DNA of 64,000 nt, from positions 36,026,001-36,090,000 of the forward strand of contig CM049395.1 in the NCBI GenBank assembly GCA_026929865.2. The letters run 5' to 3'. A program made the translations under genes and the position numbers. Positions 37,580 through 51,038 of the stretch are shown here, one piece after another (the first letter of the stretch is position 1; every line of letters starts with the position of its first letter). A model generated the notes under the pieces. It did no database searches. It worked only from the letters and a program-made list of their open reading frames with translations, and had not been told where the DNA came from. This DNA is from Hyperoplus lanceolatus. Its lineage: Eukaryota; Chordata; Actinopteri; Uranoscopiformes; Ammodytidae.

Positions 37580-39840
37580 CATTTTGCTTAAGGCAGAACT
37601 GAAGGTGAATAGGGTAAAACTGTACAGATACCATAATGAAACTTTTCCAGTTGATAACTTACATTTATATAATTATTACAATTTTTTCTGAAAACATTTT
37701 TTGTTGCAATTTGTCTTATGCATTTGCCGATGAACAACGACAAGGTGGTTGTATAGGAGAAATATACAGACAAGGTTTAGTAAAATAAACACCTACATGT
37801 ACATTATGGACCTAATATGTATACTAGTATGACAGAAGACATGGAAGCAACATAGCCAAACATCAAATTAGCTTGTGCTTGAAAAAACAATGTTCTTGCC
37901 TGCTGTATATCGCCTTTATTAGTTCAAGGTGCCCCATCAGGGTAAAAGTGGACAACATGGTCAAAGAGAATATTTGTCTATTTTCTTGGGATGGGATGAA
38001 CTTCTTACACTGTAGCAGAAAAACAAATTGACCAGTAATAATTAAAGCAATACAAACAGACATAGCACAAAAATCATAGTTTTTCTAGTTTATTGCTGGT
38101 GATGATAGCTGTCTGAATAATAACATTACACCAGATATATATTATTTTCTCAGCACTCAAAATCATTCCGGCCAACCTACGGAAGTGTTGAAAACAGCCC
38201 CAGAGTGAGTTAGAGTGACAGCAGTAGCATTGCAACAGGGCTGGCTAGACAGCCCCATATCCCTTTCACAAGCTGGAAGTAGAGGCTGCCTGGAAATGGC
38301 ATCTCCCAGGGAAAGCTATCACCCTGCCCGTTTGTCTTCATCAATCAACCTGCGTTTGTTGACCAAGCAACATGATGTCACTATTAATTTCATGCATTCC
38401 CTTAATGGGGTCCAGAGGGGAGCCCTATCCTCACAGTAGGCATTTCCTGTCCTGTTGCATTGCTGCATATGCCCGCTTCCTTTTAGCAGATCAGTTGGGC
38501 TCAAAGTTTTCACTTCTTCCCTTGTTGTTTTTTTCTCTCTCTCTTTTTCTTCATCTGCTGTCTGCCGTTTCCCCCCTCACGGTGTTATTTGCTTTGCTTT
38601 GTCAAACCTCGTCTGGTTGAAAGCAGCTCCACTGTGTTTGTATCCTTGTTATGTGATGATTTCCACTTATTTGCCGAGGTATACACTGAACTGGATGTAC
38701 CGAACCCCTTTTGATCAGCCCTCAGATTTCACGAACAGATAGTGGCGCAGCTGTGCTCAGATCAGCGCATTACCGTTTCATTTGAAAGAATGGTGTCACC
38801 GTGTTGACAAGCTCCTGATAAGTTGGGCGGCTTCTGAGGGAAATTTTTTTAAATCAGATAAATGCCTCAGGACTCCATCTGTCTGTCTCATTGTCCTGAT
38901 TGTAGTTTTTATTTTTCGGTGATTATGAAAAAACGTGCTTTAAACAGGCTTTGGGGATGTTGGTTTATTAGCTTTAGATGAACATATGCCCCCCCACCCC
39001 CTCCGCGCGAAGATTCCACAAAAGGTACTTATTAATTTTATCTCTTCTGACTTCTGCGCATCTGTATTTACTGTCTACTACATGACACTTTTTTATCCTT
39101 GCTTTGATAATCACACAGGAGGAGGGAATTGTGCATGATATCCCTTGCTCTTAGTATAACTTATACTCTCTCTTCCTTCCTTCTCCAGTCTCCCCCTCTC
39201 TCTCTCCCAGTTACTGCACCTCTCTTCTGGCTTTAAGGGGCTTAGCAGCAGCTTAGCGCCCAGGTCAAACTGACCTTTGCCCTTCATCTGTCAGCCTTTT
39301 GATGTGGTGCCAGCCTGGGCCGCTTGCTACGCTCTGCCTTTAACAGCACGTACAGGGGTCAGAGGAGGGCTCGGCTTCGGGACCCCACCCCACGTTAACA
39401 CCCAACCACCACCACATCCAGTGCAGATGTGTCTGTCTTCTGGTGTACCGCCCTCTGCCCTCCCCTGGCTCTTCCCCTGCCCCGGTGCCCATTATTATTT
39501 TATAGTTTGGTTCTGCATTCCTTTCACTCAGGCTGTGGTGAAAGGCAGACCTTTTGGCTTTATTGCTTACACATGTCCGTGGCTTTCCTCCCTCAGCGGG
39601 GAGAGACAAAACAGCAAGAGGGGAGATGGGCCAATCGGGGCCGACCGTCTAAAACTCTCTCCCCACCTTGAACTAATCGGTGGGGGCCCCGGGAGTGTGG
39701 CTCCTATACCTCAGCCCTGTGCCAGTGGGGTTTCAATTTGTAGAGACATAAACAGATACTAAAGCCAAGGTAACAACACAGTGATTTATCAAGCCCGGTT
39801 CACATCAAATTATCACAGCGCCCCCCTGCTGTCAGGCTCC
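37580..39840. other. Non-repetitive non-coding DNA
   Basis: AT-rich at 37590-38180, more GC-rich from 39180. The proline-rich plus frame at 39277-39762 has no domain I recognise and I do not call it a gene. Confidence 0.45.
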
Positions 39841-39847
39841 ATAATAG

Positions 39848-39882
39848 CCCCCAGCCCCAGCCCCAGCCCCAGCCCAAGCCCC
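39848..39882. repeat. (CCCCAG)n short tandem repeat
   Basis: About five hexamer units of CCCCAG, the last one changed to CCCAAG. Confidence 0.95.
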
Positions 39883-40041
39883 CCTAGCTTCAGAGGTGCA
39901 CCGTGGTTACACTTCATTTGGGAGTGCACAAACATGTGTCCCTCTGTCTGGTTTCCCTCTGAGCGTGACCATTCTCACCAGCCAGTGATCATCCCGGACA
40001 GAGCGTCAAGAGATTAAAGAGGATGTGAATGTCTGTTGTGA

Positions 40042-40043
<2 letters not shown>

Positions 40044-40129
<86 letters not shown>
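40044..40129. repeat. (GT)43 microsatellite
   Basis: Pure GT run. Confidence 0.98.
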
Positions 40130-40265
40130 GCTTACGGTGTATGTGTGTGCAAGTACTTCTGGATCACATACTGGGAGTATACTTTGAAATGCATACACTA
40201 TTTGTTTCCATTGATTGCAATTGAAGAAACAATATCCGTACAAGTGTATTGGCAAATTACAGTAG

Positions 40266-40686
40266 AACCTCCTACGAGGAATATTTAAATGTTTATGAAA
40301 CAGTCTAGCTTTTCCTCTTATGATCATAAATGACCTGTAACAGCAAACCAGACCATCAGCAAAAACAATGCTATTTTTAAATAGTTATAAAAAGCAGTTT
40401 CTTGGGTCCGATTTCCCGGGAACAGAGATAAAACGATTTACAGCAGGCAGACCGGAACGTCCTGTGTTTATGATCGCTACTAAATCAAAGTTTACTTTGC
40501 TTCACCGTCATCATATCACCATTGTTAATCTGACATAGTCACATATAAATACATAACCTCATCGCAGTCTCTATTTCACTGGCTTTATCAACAAATGTTC
40601 GCACGCCGGCACACGATTGGAAACACTACCAATTTTATCCAAAGGGGCCACTAGAATCAACAAAAACTGAAAGTTCCACGTAGCCA
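40266..40686. mobile_element. Dispersed repeat family B, copy 2
   Basis: Second copy of the element at 31353-31712, in the same orientation and about 60 bases longer because of gaps near 40480-40530. Its left CCTACGAGGAA and the reverse of its right end, GCTACGTGGAA, pair as an imperfect inverted repeat, which supports a TIR-type origin. Non-coding. Confidence 0.82.
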
Positions 40687-41283
40687 CTTACATATACTAA
40701 TACCATTATAATAAATCGCAAATTCGGATGTATATGTATTGTTGATAAACATTCCTTGGGGTATCGCATCACTGTATCACCTGGCATGAATAACAATAGT
40801 AGTTCTTGTTGGAAAGGCACCCAAAGTGTAATGGAATTGCGTGTGCATGTGCGAGCCAGGTATGTAATAGAATCAAACTTGAAATAAACAGATTATTTTT
40901 CTGTAGCAAAATCATGTTTCACTTTAATATGGTGCCTGAACAGAGTGGTGCCTTTGATCTCCAGCAGCAGAGCCCAGCACATGGACAATATATCTTTCAG
41001 AGATAAAAGTAAAAATGTGTGTGCTAGGTGATGATGTCATGCAGTTGTGGCTGCAAGCCCTGGGAGAAAGAGCAAAACTTTCACTGGCGAGGCTATCCCC
41101 GGGATCACTAAGGGTGCCCCTTGAGCCTTTGGGGAAATCAATTACACATTGTCCTAACTGTGATTCCTGCTGTAGGAACTTAATCGCGGGGGCCTTCTGC
41201 AGAGGATCATCCTCGATGAGTTTGGACACTGTTTTTCACTCCCTGGTGTCCGCTCTTCTCTCATGCTGTCCCCCAACACCCTG
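40687..41283. other. Non-repetitive non-coding DNA
   Basis: I see nothing recognisable in this stretch. Confidence 0.5.
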
Positions 41284-41332
41284 CCCCCCCCTGCCCCCCC
41301 CCCCCCCCACACACACACACACGCACACACAC
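41284..41332. repeat. C-run and (CA)n tract
   Basis: C7, TG, C15 and then CA units with one CG variant. Confidence 0.95.
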
Positions 41333-41707
41333 CCCTAACCCACGTCAACCTTTTGCATCTCGCTACATTTGTGCGCAGCTTACAATTCTGCAGAGAGTCG
41401 TTCATCATCATTTGCTGGCATATCTGTCTCGAGTGCCTTAGCTTTGATCATGTTGTATTTTATACGTTACATCTGTTCTACATTTGACCTTCTGTAATGC
41501 TGCTTCTCAGAAACTATTACCTTGGAATCACAGAGGGGAGAGGAGTTTACCTTGTGACTTTTCTTTTTTATCTGGCGTAAATCTGACATATTTGTCATGG
41601 CCTGGTAGAATAAATGATCCACCAGTTGTAACATTGTGATAAGCAGATCTCCCCGCTGCCATTTCCTGCCTCATGGCACCGGACTCTGAGCGATCCTGTG
41701 CTTCCTC

Positions 41708-41878
41708 TTATGTGATCTTCTCTCCTTTCAAAAGCTTATCCACTCCAAAATCATCCCCTTTGAGTCGGGTGGACAGTGTGTTTTTTTCATGTTTTTCTCT
41801 AACTATTTCCAGCTCTATCATTTCCAGTCGTTCTCTGAAGGCTTTTGCTCTCTGCTTATGAATGTTGGCACTCCAGCC
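41708..41878 (-). other. Charged open frame of uncertain nature
   Basis: The minus strand is open from the (CT)n-rich tract near 41880 to a stop at 41708. It encodes about 56 residues rich in Lys, Arg and Glu (KAFRERLEMIELEIVREKHE, then GDDFGVDKLLKGEKIT), which would form an amphipathic helix. The composition is more protein-like than most frames here. However, I recognise no family and see no convincing splice acceptor or start on this strand. It may be conserved non-coding DNA or chance. Confidence 0.2.
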
Positions 41879-41959
41879 CCCCCTCCCCTCTCCACTCTCC
41901 CCTGCTCTCTCTCTCTCCCTCTCTCTCTGGCCCCAGGAACCTAGGAGCATAAGGCCCTG

Positions 41960-42240
41960 ACCCCCCTGCTGCTCCAGCAACACACTAATCATCGCTAATC
42001 AGAAGTGAAATGCATTTTTCCAAGGAAGTAGCTGGAAAATTTCACAATCTGCATTTGTCCGACTGAGCTGATTAGAGAAACATTATCCTGCTTTCACAGT
42101 CACTTCCAATCTGCCTTTAATCTGTCACTTCAATCGCCTAATTATTTAGTCAATGACCCCGGGACGCAATCTTACAAAAGACTGAAATGCATGCCATATC
42201 ATTTTCTCTTTCATTTATGCATGATATCGCCGGTTACATG
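41960..42240. promoter_or_regulatory. Candidate conserved non-coding block
   Basis: Words such as CTAATCATCGCTAATCAG, GAAATGCAT, CTAATTATTTAGTCAATGACC and TTTATGCATGATATC are packed into 280 bases with no simple repeats or open frame. Inferred regulatory DNA. Confidence 0.4.
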
Positions 42241-42329
42241 TGATGTTCCCTTGAGCTGAATATGCACGCCTTGTTCAAGTACAAGTTGAAGTGTGTCAAT
42301 GTGTAGCACTAGTTTGTGCGCACGTGTGA

Positions 42330-42368
42330 GTGTGTGTGTGTGTGTGTGTGTGTTTGTGTGTGCGTGTA
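42330..42368. repeat. (TG)n microsatellite
   Basis: TG run with TT and CG interruptions. Confidence 0.95.
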
Positions 42369-44567
42369 TGTCTATGTGCACTCTCCAGGCATGTATTGTC
42401 CTTGCCCATCGCATCCATACTTGTGTGTGTGTATGTGTGCTACAGTGCGTGTCAACAGTAGCTTGTTTAGAAGCTGCTGAGCTGTGAATGCTGGCTGGAG
42501 GTAATGCAGTTTTAGCCCTTAGTTGGAAGAGCCTTTAGGGAATGAGACTCAGTGGGGGAGTCGTGTTATTGGAAAGGTCATGATTACAGTAGGGGGTCAA
42601 AATAACTCGCTGACACTCTTTATACACAAGTGACTGCCATTGTGCCTTGGGGTGTCAAGAACTATATTGAGTATTGACTATATGTCACAGCAATAAAAAG
42701 GAAACCTGTTCTCCATTGGCGAATGTTTCTAGCTCCAAAGAGTGTGAAGTCAGGACAAAAAGGTGAAAAATATACCTTCAATGTCAACTAGACCATCATG
42801 TTGGTATGCTAATTTAGCTGCGGAAGTGAAAAGGCTGTTCATTTTGTTTTAAAGACTGCAACTCCTAGAAACTCTTAGAAAAATATGCTGAACTGGATCA
42901 CTGTGTTTTTCCCAATTGTGCTTCTTTTACTGTACCAGCAAAACAAGTAGCTGCATTCCTGACCTAAGAAGCACATATAGTAGTTAACTGCCAGGTCTCA
43001 TTTGCAAGATCTATGAAAGCGAAGAAGAAAAACATTATTCAGTGACTTGACTATAAAGAGACTTGAGAATGAGTGATTTCTGATTGCATTATCCACTTAC
43101 AAGATGTATAGGTGAGAGGGAAAAAAAGAGGGAGGGAAAGACTTTGAACTTTTCCGGCCCACTTATAATAGTCCCAGTCTGACACAGGACCCAGCCAGCC
43201 CCGATAAGGACCCAGACCCGTCCGAGAGGGCAGCTGTCTCTCTTTCATCTTTCGCCTTTTCGCTGGATGGCAGCTCCTTTCCCTCTATTTGTAGCCCGCC
43301 TCACTTCACTTATCAAGTGTGGATTCTGGAGAGCCATCATGCTTATTTGTTCCTGACACCCAATCCGCTAATAAACCTGCTTGGAAATGTGCTTTTAAAA
43401 GAGTGTAGGAAAACATTCCGCAGTCTGGCTGCGAGGGCAGGTCTGCAGAGTCCCACAAGCCCTCTCCTAAAGCCGGTGCTTAGCGCCTCCATCCAGTGTC
43501 GCGAAACACCCCATCAGAGGTCGCGAACTCTGGCACTCCAAAGAGAACTTTGACCATGGGAATAGCAGTGTTAAAACCAAAACAAACAAGAGATGCACAT
43601 CAAACGCCAAATATGCTGTTGGTGAAATTCAACTCTTTAGACTGCTTCTCTTTGCAATTTGTTTTTTGGGTTGGGTGTCCAACATAATACCATGTCTATG
43701 TCAGTCACTACAAGACTTCATTCTTAAAATTAGAAAACAATGCCTTGGCCTCACAGTTTGTTTCTATGTGTTATCTTATAATTCACATTAATATTCAAAT
43801 TCAATCTCACTTGTATTTGTGCCATTGCTCTCTGTCCATCAGAAACTATACCAAAAGGACACATTGTACAAAATGAGCTACAGGCAAAGCCTTCACATAC
43901 ATAATAGTGCACTTGATTCATGTATTGCACAATGCTGATATGAGATAAAAATTGATTTGGTGTGCACTTCCACAGTTACTATTGACATCACCGGCTGCAG
44001 TAAACTGACAAATCAGACCTGTTGCACTTTCATTAAGGTTAAAAATGCATCGCCATAAGCATAACTTGTGTATCAGAAAAACTAAAATATTGACTTGTTC
44101 ATATGTCTGACTGGCAGACACACTGTGTGATCAGACTGTAATAACAGATGGTGCTGTATCAGAGACAGAGAAAGGCGGGGTAGTTGCTGTTTGAGAGAGA
44201 GTTGATGTGTGAGCTATTTCAGGAATGCCGGAGAGGAAACATATTGATCGGGACACTTAGACTTGATAAGGACGTCAGGGTTTAAGAGGAGCAAGCCAAT
44301 CATTAAGTACACCACTGGCCACTGTTGTTCAAAAAAACACATTTACTGCTTTGCCTCTATCCCCCCTCCCCCACCCACCTTTATCTATTCTTTTATTTTT
44401 CAACCACTTTATTTGTCTCTGTCTTGCCAGAGGTGAAAAGAAAAATCTCATCTCCATCAGGCTAAATTGTGGTGGGCAGCATTATCAGTTCAAAAGACCT
44501 GGGGATTTGACAGCTCCCACTCCATGGTGATTAATTACTTCTCGTCTGGTGGTGATGGTGGGCCCTC

Positions 44568-44573
<6 letters not shown>
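42369..44573. other. Non-repetitive non-coding DNA
   Basis: Mixed unique sequence. The last part, 44400-44560, contains GTGATTAATTAC and CATTATCAG words of regulatory character. No gene is recognised. Confidence 0.45.

Positions 44574-44623
<50 letters not shown>
44574..44623. repeat. (CT)n microsatellite
   Basis: Pure CT/TC run of about 25 units. A short (ATCC)4 tract follows at about 44889-44904. Confidence 0.97.
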
Positions 44624-45430
<807 letters not shown>

Positions 45431-45524
45431 TGGCACTTTCCCCGAGGCTGTGCCTGTTTGGTGTGCGTCTGTGCATGTGTTTGTGTGTACGTTTCTGCAT
45501 ATGTGTTTCTGTGTGTGTGTCGAA

Positions 45525-46275
45525 ATAAGGCCTCTACATTGGAAAGCTTCATTATTGGACCTGTCAGTGCTGTACGTCTCCCCGAAGGCAACAGGGTGGA
45601 GATGAGAGACACGCGTTAGGGCAGCGTGCGCACACGCCTGTCACACGGCTGTCCCCAACGGTGGGCACACGGGCCATTATGATGTCTTCCAGATGGACAC
45701 ATCTGTCTGTTTCCCTGGGAACAAATCCACTAAAAGCAGACAGAGAGAGAGTCATGAACAAGCTGTCGCTGGTGAAGTTTTATTTGTTTATATATCTGCC
45801 TGGATGTCATGATATGGCGTAGAGATACACCTCTGGTGCTACGTAAGATCCCTCAGATAACACATGTTCACATGTCAATATTGTATCAGAAGGCAATGTT
45901 CTCCTTGTTGTCCCTCTACATCATTGTTAGAATGGCAATGGATTTGATTCCCATTGTGGAAATTGTCTATGTTTACTCTACAGTGTATGTTTATGCTCTA
46001 TAAAAGTTGTGTTACTGGCTGTAGCTTGTCATGTAGATTATTGGACCTCCATGTGTCCCTCATCCCTCTTCCAACGGGAGCAGAGAGGATGAGTGTTGTC
46101 ATTACAGACAAGCAAGCAAGGTGAACCTTTCCTAGACCGGGGACCTTTTGCTGGTAAGCAGAATCCGAACAGCCCCTTATGTTGTACCTACCCACATGCC
46201 CTGGCATTTTGTTTTGATGCTCCACAGCATGAAAATGAGGGAATATGGCAATGTTATGGCATTTGAAGTCAATAT
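45525..46275. other. Non-repetitive non-coding DNA
   Basis: Unique sequence without a recognisable gene. Confidence 0.48.
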
Positions 46276-46279
46276 GTAT

Positions 46280-46590
46280 TATAAAATCAATCTAGATGAA
46301 GATCTACCCCATCCCTCTAATTAGACGGGGTGACTGGAGATTGATTTTTAATTGCAAAAGTAATTACATGGAGCAGATAGCCAGTGACATTTGATTATCT
46401 AGGTGATTGATTAAAAGGCCTGGCTGCTGGGGCCGACTGTCAGCCAGCCCCGAATCCCAGACAATGGAGAAAATTAAAAAAGTTGTCCCGTTTGTAATCA
46501 CAAATTTCAAGGGTGAAATTACAAAGCCAAACATCCCCTTTGGAGAAGGCCCAGCATCCTGCCACTTTACGCCTGTCTGCCCTCCTATCT
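46280..46590. promoter_or_regulatory. Candidate conserved non-coding block with clustered homeodomain sites
   Basis: TAATTA at 46318-46323, TAATTG at 46349-46354 and TAATTA at 46361-46366 lie within 50 bases, followed by GGTGATTGATTAAAAGG (a PBX/TALE-like word) near 46400. The block is repeat-free and ends at a C14 run (46593-46606). Enhancer function is inference. Confidence 0.42.
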
Positions 46591-46808
46591 CACCCCCCCC
46601 CCCCCCAGTCGTCACTATACGGCGCCCACCACGCCAGACCCCCGTGACATGCCTTAAGAAGGAGGGAAACAATGATGTGAAAAAAAAAATAATTGAGGAA
46701 TTGTTCTGTTACAGAGAGCCTGGTGCGTAAATGATGGGTGCGTATATCTGCTTAGCAGCCTTGTCACATCACCGTAGGCAAGCAAAAGGAAAGGAAGAGA
46801 GAATGATG

Positions 46809-46833
46809 TACAGACAGACAGACAGACAGACAG
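46809..46833. repeat. (ACAG)6 tetranucleotide repeat
   Basis: Six clean ACAG units, followed by changed units to about 46850. Confidence 0.95.
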
Positions 46834-47010
46834 AAAGACAGAAGGACAGAGAAAAGGTAAAAAGCTCGTATCTCTCCGACTGATCCCTCACTCATCTTCA
46901 TCTCTTGTCATCTCCCTGCAATAGGTGCCTGGACTTGCTTATTGTTGTCTGTCGACCGCTAAGGGAGTGAGACTAAATAAAGAGTAGAATAACATATTTT
47001 TTCTCCTGTT

Positions 47011-47012
<2 letters not shown>

Positions 47013-47093
<81 letters not shown>

Positions 47094-47110
47094 TGTGTGT
47101 GTGTGTGTGG
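47013..47110. repeat. (TG)n microsatellite
   Basis: About 48 TG units with a single phase change (TGGTG) near 47087 and another at the right edge. Confidence 0.97.
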
Positions 47111-47941
47111 TTTGGGAAGAGCCAGAAGAAATCCTTTTTCATGTAGTCTTTTTCTTCTCCTCCTCATCTGTCATTCTTGCGGGATCCCTCTCTCAGAAAA
47201 TGAAGGATGACAAGGTAAACCGTCGGGGGGACAGCCCAACTGTTTATGAGACTGACAAAAACTGTTTATGTGGCTGTGACGGACAGGGCTGAGTGATGAC
47301 AGGAGGAAATGAAATACTCTCTTCATGTCTACCTGCTGAATGCAAGTGAGACTATACATCTGACTGTAGGCAACATTTGTTTAGTTTTTTTTTAATCTCT
47401 TTTCATCTTTATTTTGATATCAGAAGTCCTAGCATTGTAAAGTTGACGCTGAGTGACAAAGACAATCCATCTCTTATCTCTAGTCTCATCTACAGAACAG
47501 TATTAGGGCCAGAGGACAGAAAAAAAAATATGTGAGGAAGACATTTAGTTTTTCATTGTGTACGAGAAAAAAGTCCAAATGTCTAGAACAATGTTAAAAT
47601 TTAATTTAGTGAATAAAGACGATATGAGTTGTTGAAAACTAATTACAAAATACAATAAAATGATAAAATACGAGGTTGAAAATAAACTTGACAGTTCAAG
47701 ACTGTAAAGGTGAAGCTGGAAAGATGTTTACGAATTTGAACGTACTAGATCAATAACTCATAAGAAAATCAATGCATCTTCGTTACAACCTCATTTTTAC
47801 AGAAACCAGACATACTCTAAGCTGGACTGGAACTGTCAAGTGTATGGGTGGACATCACACTTCATACTTTAATACTCTTACTCTTCTATACTCATCCAAT
47901 AGCTACTTAGCCCACACTTGTTTTGACATCACACACATCTT

Positions 47942-47942
<1 letters not shown>
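47111..47942. other. Non-repetitive non-coding DNA
   Basis: AT-rich from 47370 to 47770; no gene or repeat family recognised. Confidence 0.48.

Positions 47943-48017
<75 letters not shown>
47943..48017. repeat. (CA)37 microsatellite
   Basis: Pure CA run. Confidence 0.98.
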
Positions 48018-48020
<3 letters not shown>

Positions 48021-48924
48021 CACATTCACAGAGAGACATGTTCTTTGTTCACGGCACTCATAACTGGGAGATCCATTTCTTTACTCACTGTAGGACGTGC
48101 CTATAAATTAAGCCTGGTTAAGGTATCATTTAGCCTGCACTGTTAAGCCACTCCTGTCATCTTAGTTGAAGGTTCACTTTTTTCCGCTTTCCATGAAGGC
48201 AACATTTATGCCTTTAATTTACAGCTCCTTGCCTGGAGGATACTCCTTGGCTTTATGAAGTGGTATTAGGGGGCCTATTTAGTTGTCATGGTGGAGCACT
48301 GCTCAGTGTGGTGCAGGCCAGCAGAAGCCAGAAAGCGCGCGCGAGAGAGAGCAAAGGCAGCGATTTCAAATGAGAATCGCTGTCCTTTTAACTCAAAGAG
48401 CTCTGTAGCCTGGCAGGAGCAGCTGAGCAGGGCCCTTTGAAGGGAGGGAAAGAGAGACTGAGAGTGGGAGGGGGAAATGAAAAAGGGCCCGGGCCAGCCC
48501 TACATATTATTCCCCCTCCGGACGTACAGAGTCTATATTGGCTGAAGCAGCAGCAGCAGCAGCAGCTAAGGCCCCTGGGGGTCAGCGCTCCTTCTCTGGC
48601 TCACAGAGCGGCAGCACTAAGAGGGACTTTCCTCTGTCTGCATCAGAAACAGGCTGGCTGAGTGTCTGCGGGTAAACCATCACACATGTGCCTCCCAGCA
48701 CCATGGGCCCGGGCTCTGCGGGTGAACACAAAGCAGCGGCACTTATTAAATTTCCATGAAGTTTACCAAATTTGTGGGATCAGTGGGGTGAGGCCATCAG
48801 GGAGCCTGTGCCCACTGCCTGCAGCTTCCCTCTCTACCACTGAAGCCCCAGTGTGGTTGTGGGCCCTCAACCCACTCCCTCCCTCATCCCCGCCTTCTGG
48901 ATTGTGTCTGTCCTTGCTATAGCT
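48018..48924. other. Non-repetitive non-coding DNA with (AGC)7
   Basis: The segment 48170-48300 has enhancer-like texture. A GC-rich part holds an (AGC)7 run at 48546-48566; it is translatable as a Gln run in the frame at 48437-48661, but nothing else there suggests a gene. Confidence 0.45.
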
Positions 48925-49147
48925 TGAAGGTAGAGTCAGAAAGCCTGTTAAAATCAGTGAATATCTGCTCACAATCCACTACCTGTCCATACTGTGTGTA
49001 TGTTCTGAGCCTAGCTTCTGTAAATTGGTATGTAAACAAAGGTTTTGTAAACAAACGGGGCGCACCGTATCTGGCAACATACCCGTTTACAGAGCCTAGG
49101 CTGTGTATTTACGCCGGATTTGGCCAGAATCGGTGACACCAACTTTA
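48925..49147. mobile_element. MITE family A, copy 3 (diverged)
   Basis: Left GAAGGTAGAGTCAG and right CAGAATCGGTGACACC...AACTTTA are the worn TIRs of the family at 22147. The interior AAAATCAGTGAATATCTGCTC and CTGTCCATACTGTGTGTATG match copies 1 and 2. It also holds an internal inverted repeat (CCTAGCTTCTGTAAA against TTTACAGAGCCTAGG). It lies only 64 bases from the SINE's left target duplication. Confidence 0.75.
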
Positions 49148-49210
49148 ACACTGGAAGAGGATTTTTTTTTTATATATATTCTGTCTCCACTCCACTAAAT
49201 TTCGTTTAAT

Positions 49211-49385
49211 ATGTGCAAAAGCGGGGCGCTCTGGTGGCGTAGTGGATAGAGCGCGTAAAATTGTCTCGTTGAGTGGTCGGGGTTAAACCCATGGACTTTA
49301 CTGCATATCCCCCTCTCTCTCTGTCTCCCCATTTCAACTCTATATTATCTAATAAAAACATTATCTTTAAAAAAAAAAATGTGCA
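49211..49385 (+). mobile_element. tRNA-derived SINE with target-site duplication
   Basis: The body runs from about 49223 to an A11 tail ending near 49379. The 5' part GGCGCTCTGGTGGCG contains a polymerase III A box (TGGCGTAGTGG, 49235-49245), and a worn B box (GGTTAAACCC, 49281-49290) follows. Next come a CCCCCTCTCTCTCTG-type segment and an AATAAAAA tail, as in common percomorph SINEs. ATGTGCA is repeated at 49211-49217 and 49379-49385, fitting a target-site duplication. The B box and part of the tRNA-like middle are mutated, so it is probably not active. Confidence 0.85.
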
Positions 49386-49823
49386 CTAGTGCATTTATTG
49401 AATGAGAATAAAAACAAGTCCAAGTCTAAGTCTAACTGCCCACATGGCCACATCCTACAGCGGCCCAAGAGGCAAAACAATACCTGCTTAAAAGCAAATG
49501 GATACATGACTTGCTATGCATTAGTAGGCCTACATTACATTCACACAAAAGGCACATTCAAACACTTTTCCAAAATAGTCTAGTCAGTCAGACATATCCT
49601 ACCATATGGTGCAAAGAATGAAAAATTAAAGAAAAATGATAGCTCGGAGAATGTACTTGACTTTACCCAGCGAGAAATGGAAGACAAGTTATAGCCAACC
49701 GATGGAATTTAGTTAGATAATCCCCAGCATGTCATGGGTAGTAAATGCTCACAGCAGGCCATTCATCAGGGACAGGACTCCTCCACATGTGGAAACAGTT
49801 ACTGAAAAAGGACAGTGTCAAGG

Positions 49824-49824
<1 letters not shown>
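49386..49824. other. Non-repetitive non-coding DNA
   Basis: I see nothing recognisable in this stretch. Confidence 0.5.

Positions 49825-49877
<53 letters not shown>
49825..49877. repeat. (GA)n microsatellite
   Basis: Pure GA run of about 26 units. Confidence 0.98.
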
Positions 49878-49880
<3 letters not shown>

Positions 49881-51038
49881 CATAGACCAAAATGAGAGGG
49901 ACAAGGTTTATATAGTTATGTTTTAAAGGTCAAAAATGCCAACAAAATTGTCAAGTATATAAGTGAAATTTAACTTAATACAAAAGTTGTTTTAACATGT
50001 TCAATTGAGCTTTACATGGAATATAAAGCACGGCGACTTTTCAAAATGCCTAACAAAACTCCATTTGGGATACAAGAGTTAAAAGAAACATTTTTTGTCT
50101 AGTTTATAGATGGAAAAACAACAATGCGTATCACTCATGCTAAAGACAACCCATATTTAGCAAGCAAGGCTACATAAAGTGAGGATGTGGTCGATGCATA
50201 GTCAGTTGCAGACGGCTAATTACAGCAAGTGGCAGACTTATACCAATACTTTGCAAGAGTGTGCGTGCATAATTTACAGTTTATCCTCATGTTTTTGGGA
50301 TCTTTTATGTCCTAGTCTAAACCAAGTGAGTGTGATTCAGCACGCTACTTTGACCCTGCAACGAAAAGATATACACAGACAGTCATTCTGTGATTGCAGG
50401 TCAGGAGAAAAAGGCCACAACATTTTCCAGGTGCAGGTCGGCACTCTAGGCTAAACAAGGCTGTGTTTATTCAACCAGTACCTTTCATCATTCTCACTTA
50501 GGGATACTTGTCACAACCATTGTCTGGTCCTCTATGCAATTTTGGATGTAATGAAAAATGATTAGTTGGGAAAAATGAGATGAAAAAAAGGAAAAAAATT
50601 CACAATGTTCCTCATTGTGTAACAAGCAAATGTTGCAACTTCACTGTGTCAAAAAGACAGCTTAAAAAAGAAAAAGTGAAATGTCGAGCTAGTTGTGACC
50701 TTAAAGAGTGCATAGGTTGGCCTGCTAGATCTGGATGGAGATGAGGTGTACAGGAGTGTCCTATTATAGCTCTACCTTTTCAGTGCTTTCCCTCTCTGGG
50801 AGATGCTGGCCATACTGCAAAAGGACTATGTTTTGATCCCAGGGCCTGATAAAGTCTGGCCCCGTTGATGGGCCCAGATGACATCTGCACTGTCCGTCTG
50901 TGCTCCCAGACAAACGCAACCCCAGCAAGGTTAGAGCATACCGGCCCTTCTGCCCCTTATCAATCAATTACATTTGGCTTTGTCAGATTAATGGTATGGA
51001 ATTGTTTGCAGCAGATAGCGACCAGGTAGATTCTGGAT
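49878..51038. other. AT-rich non-coding DNA
   Basis: Unique sequence without gene signals. Confidence 0.48.

Noticed and set aside
39277-39762. 161-codon proline-rich plus-strand frame
   Set aside because: GC-rich local composition explains the openness; no domain or exon signals.
41878-41940. Pyrimidine tract ending in CCCCAG on the plus strand, like a splice acceptor
   Set aside because: The following sequence has early stops, and I find no partner donor or coding match.
49223-49300. tRNA gene
   Set aside because: The A box is good, but the B box is worn and the cloverleaf does not close. It is the head of a SINE.
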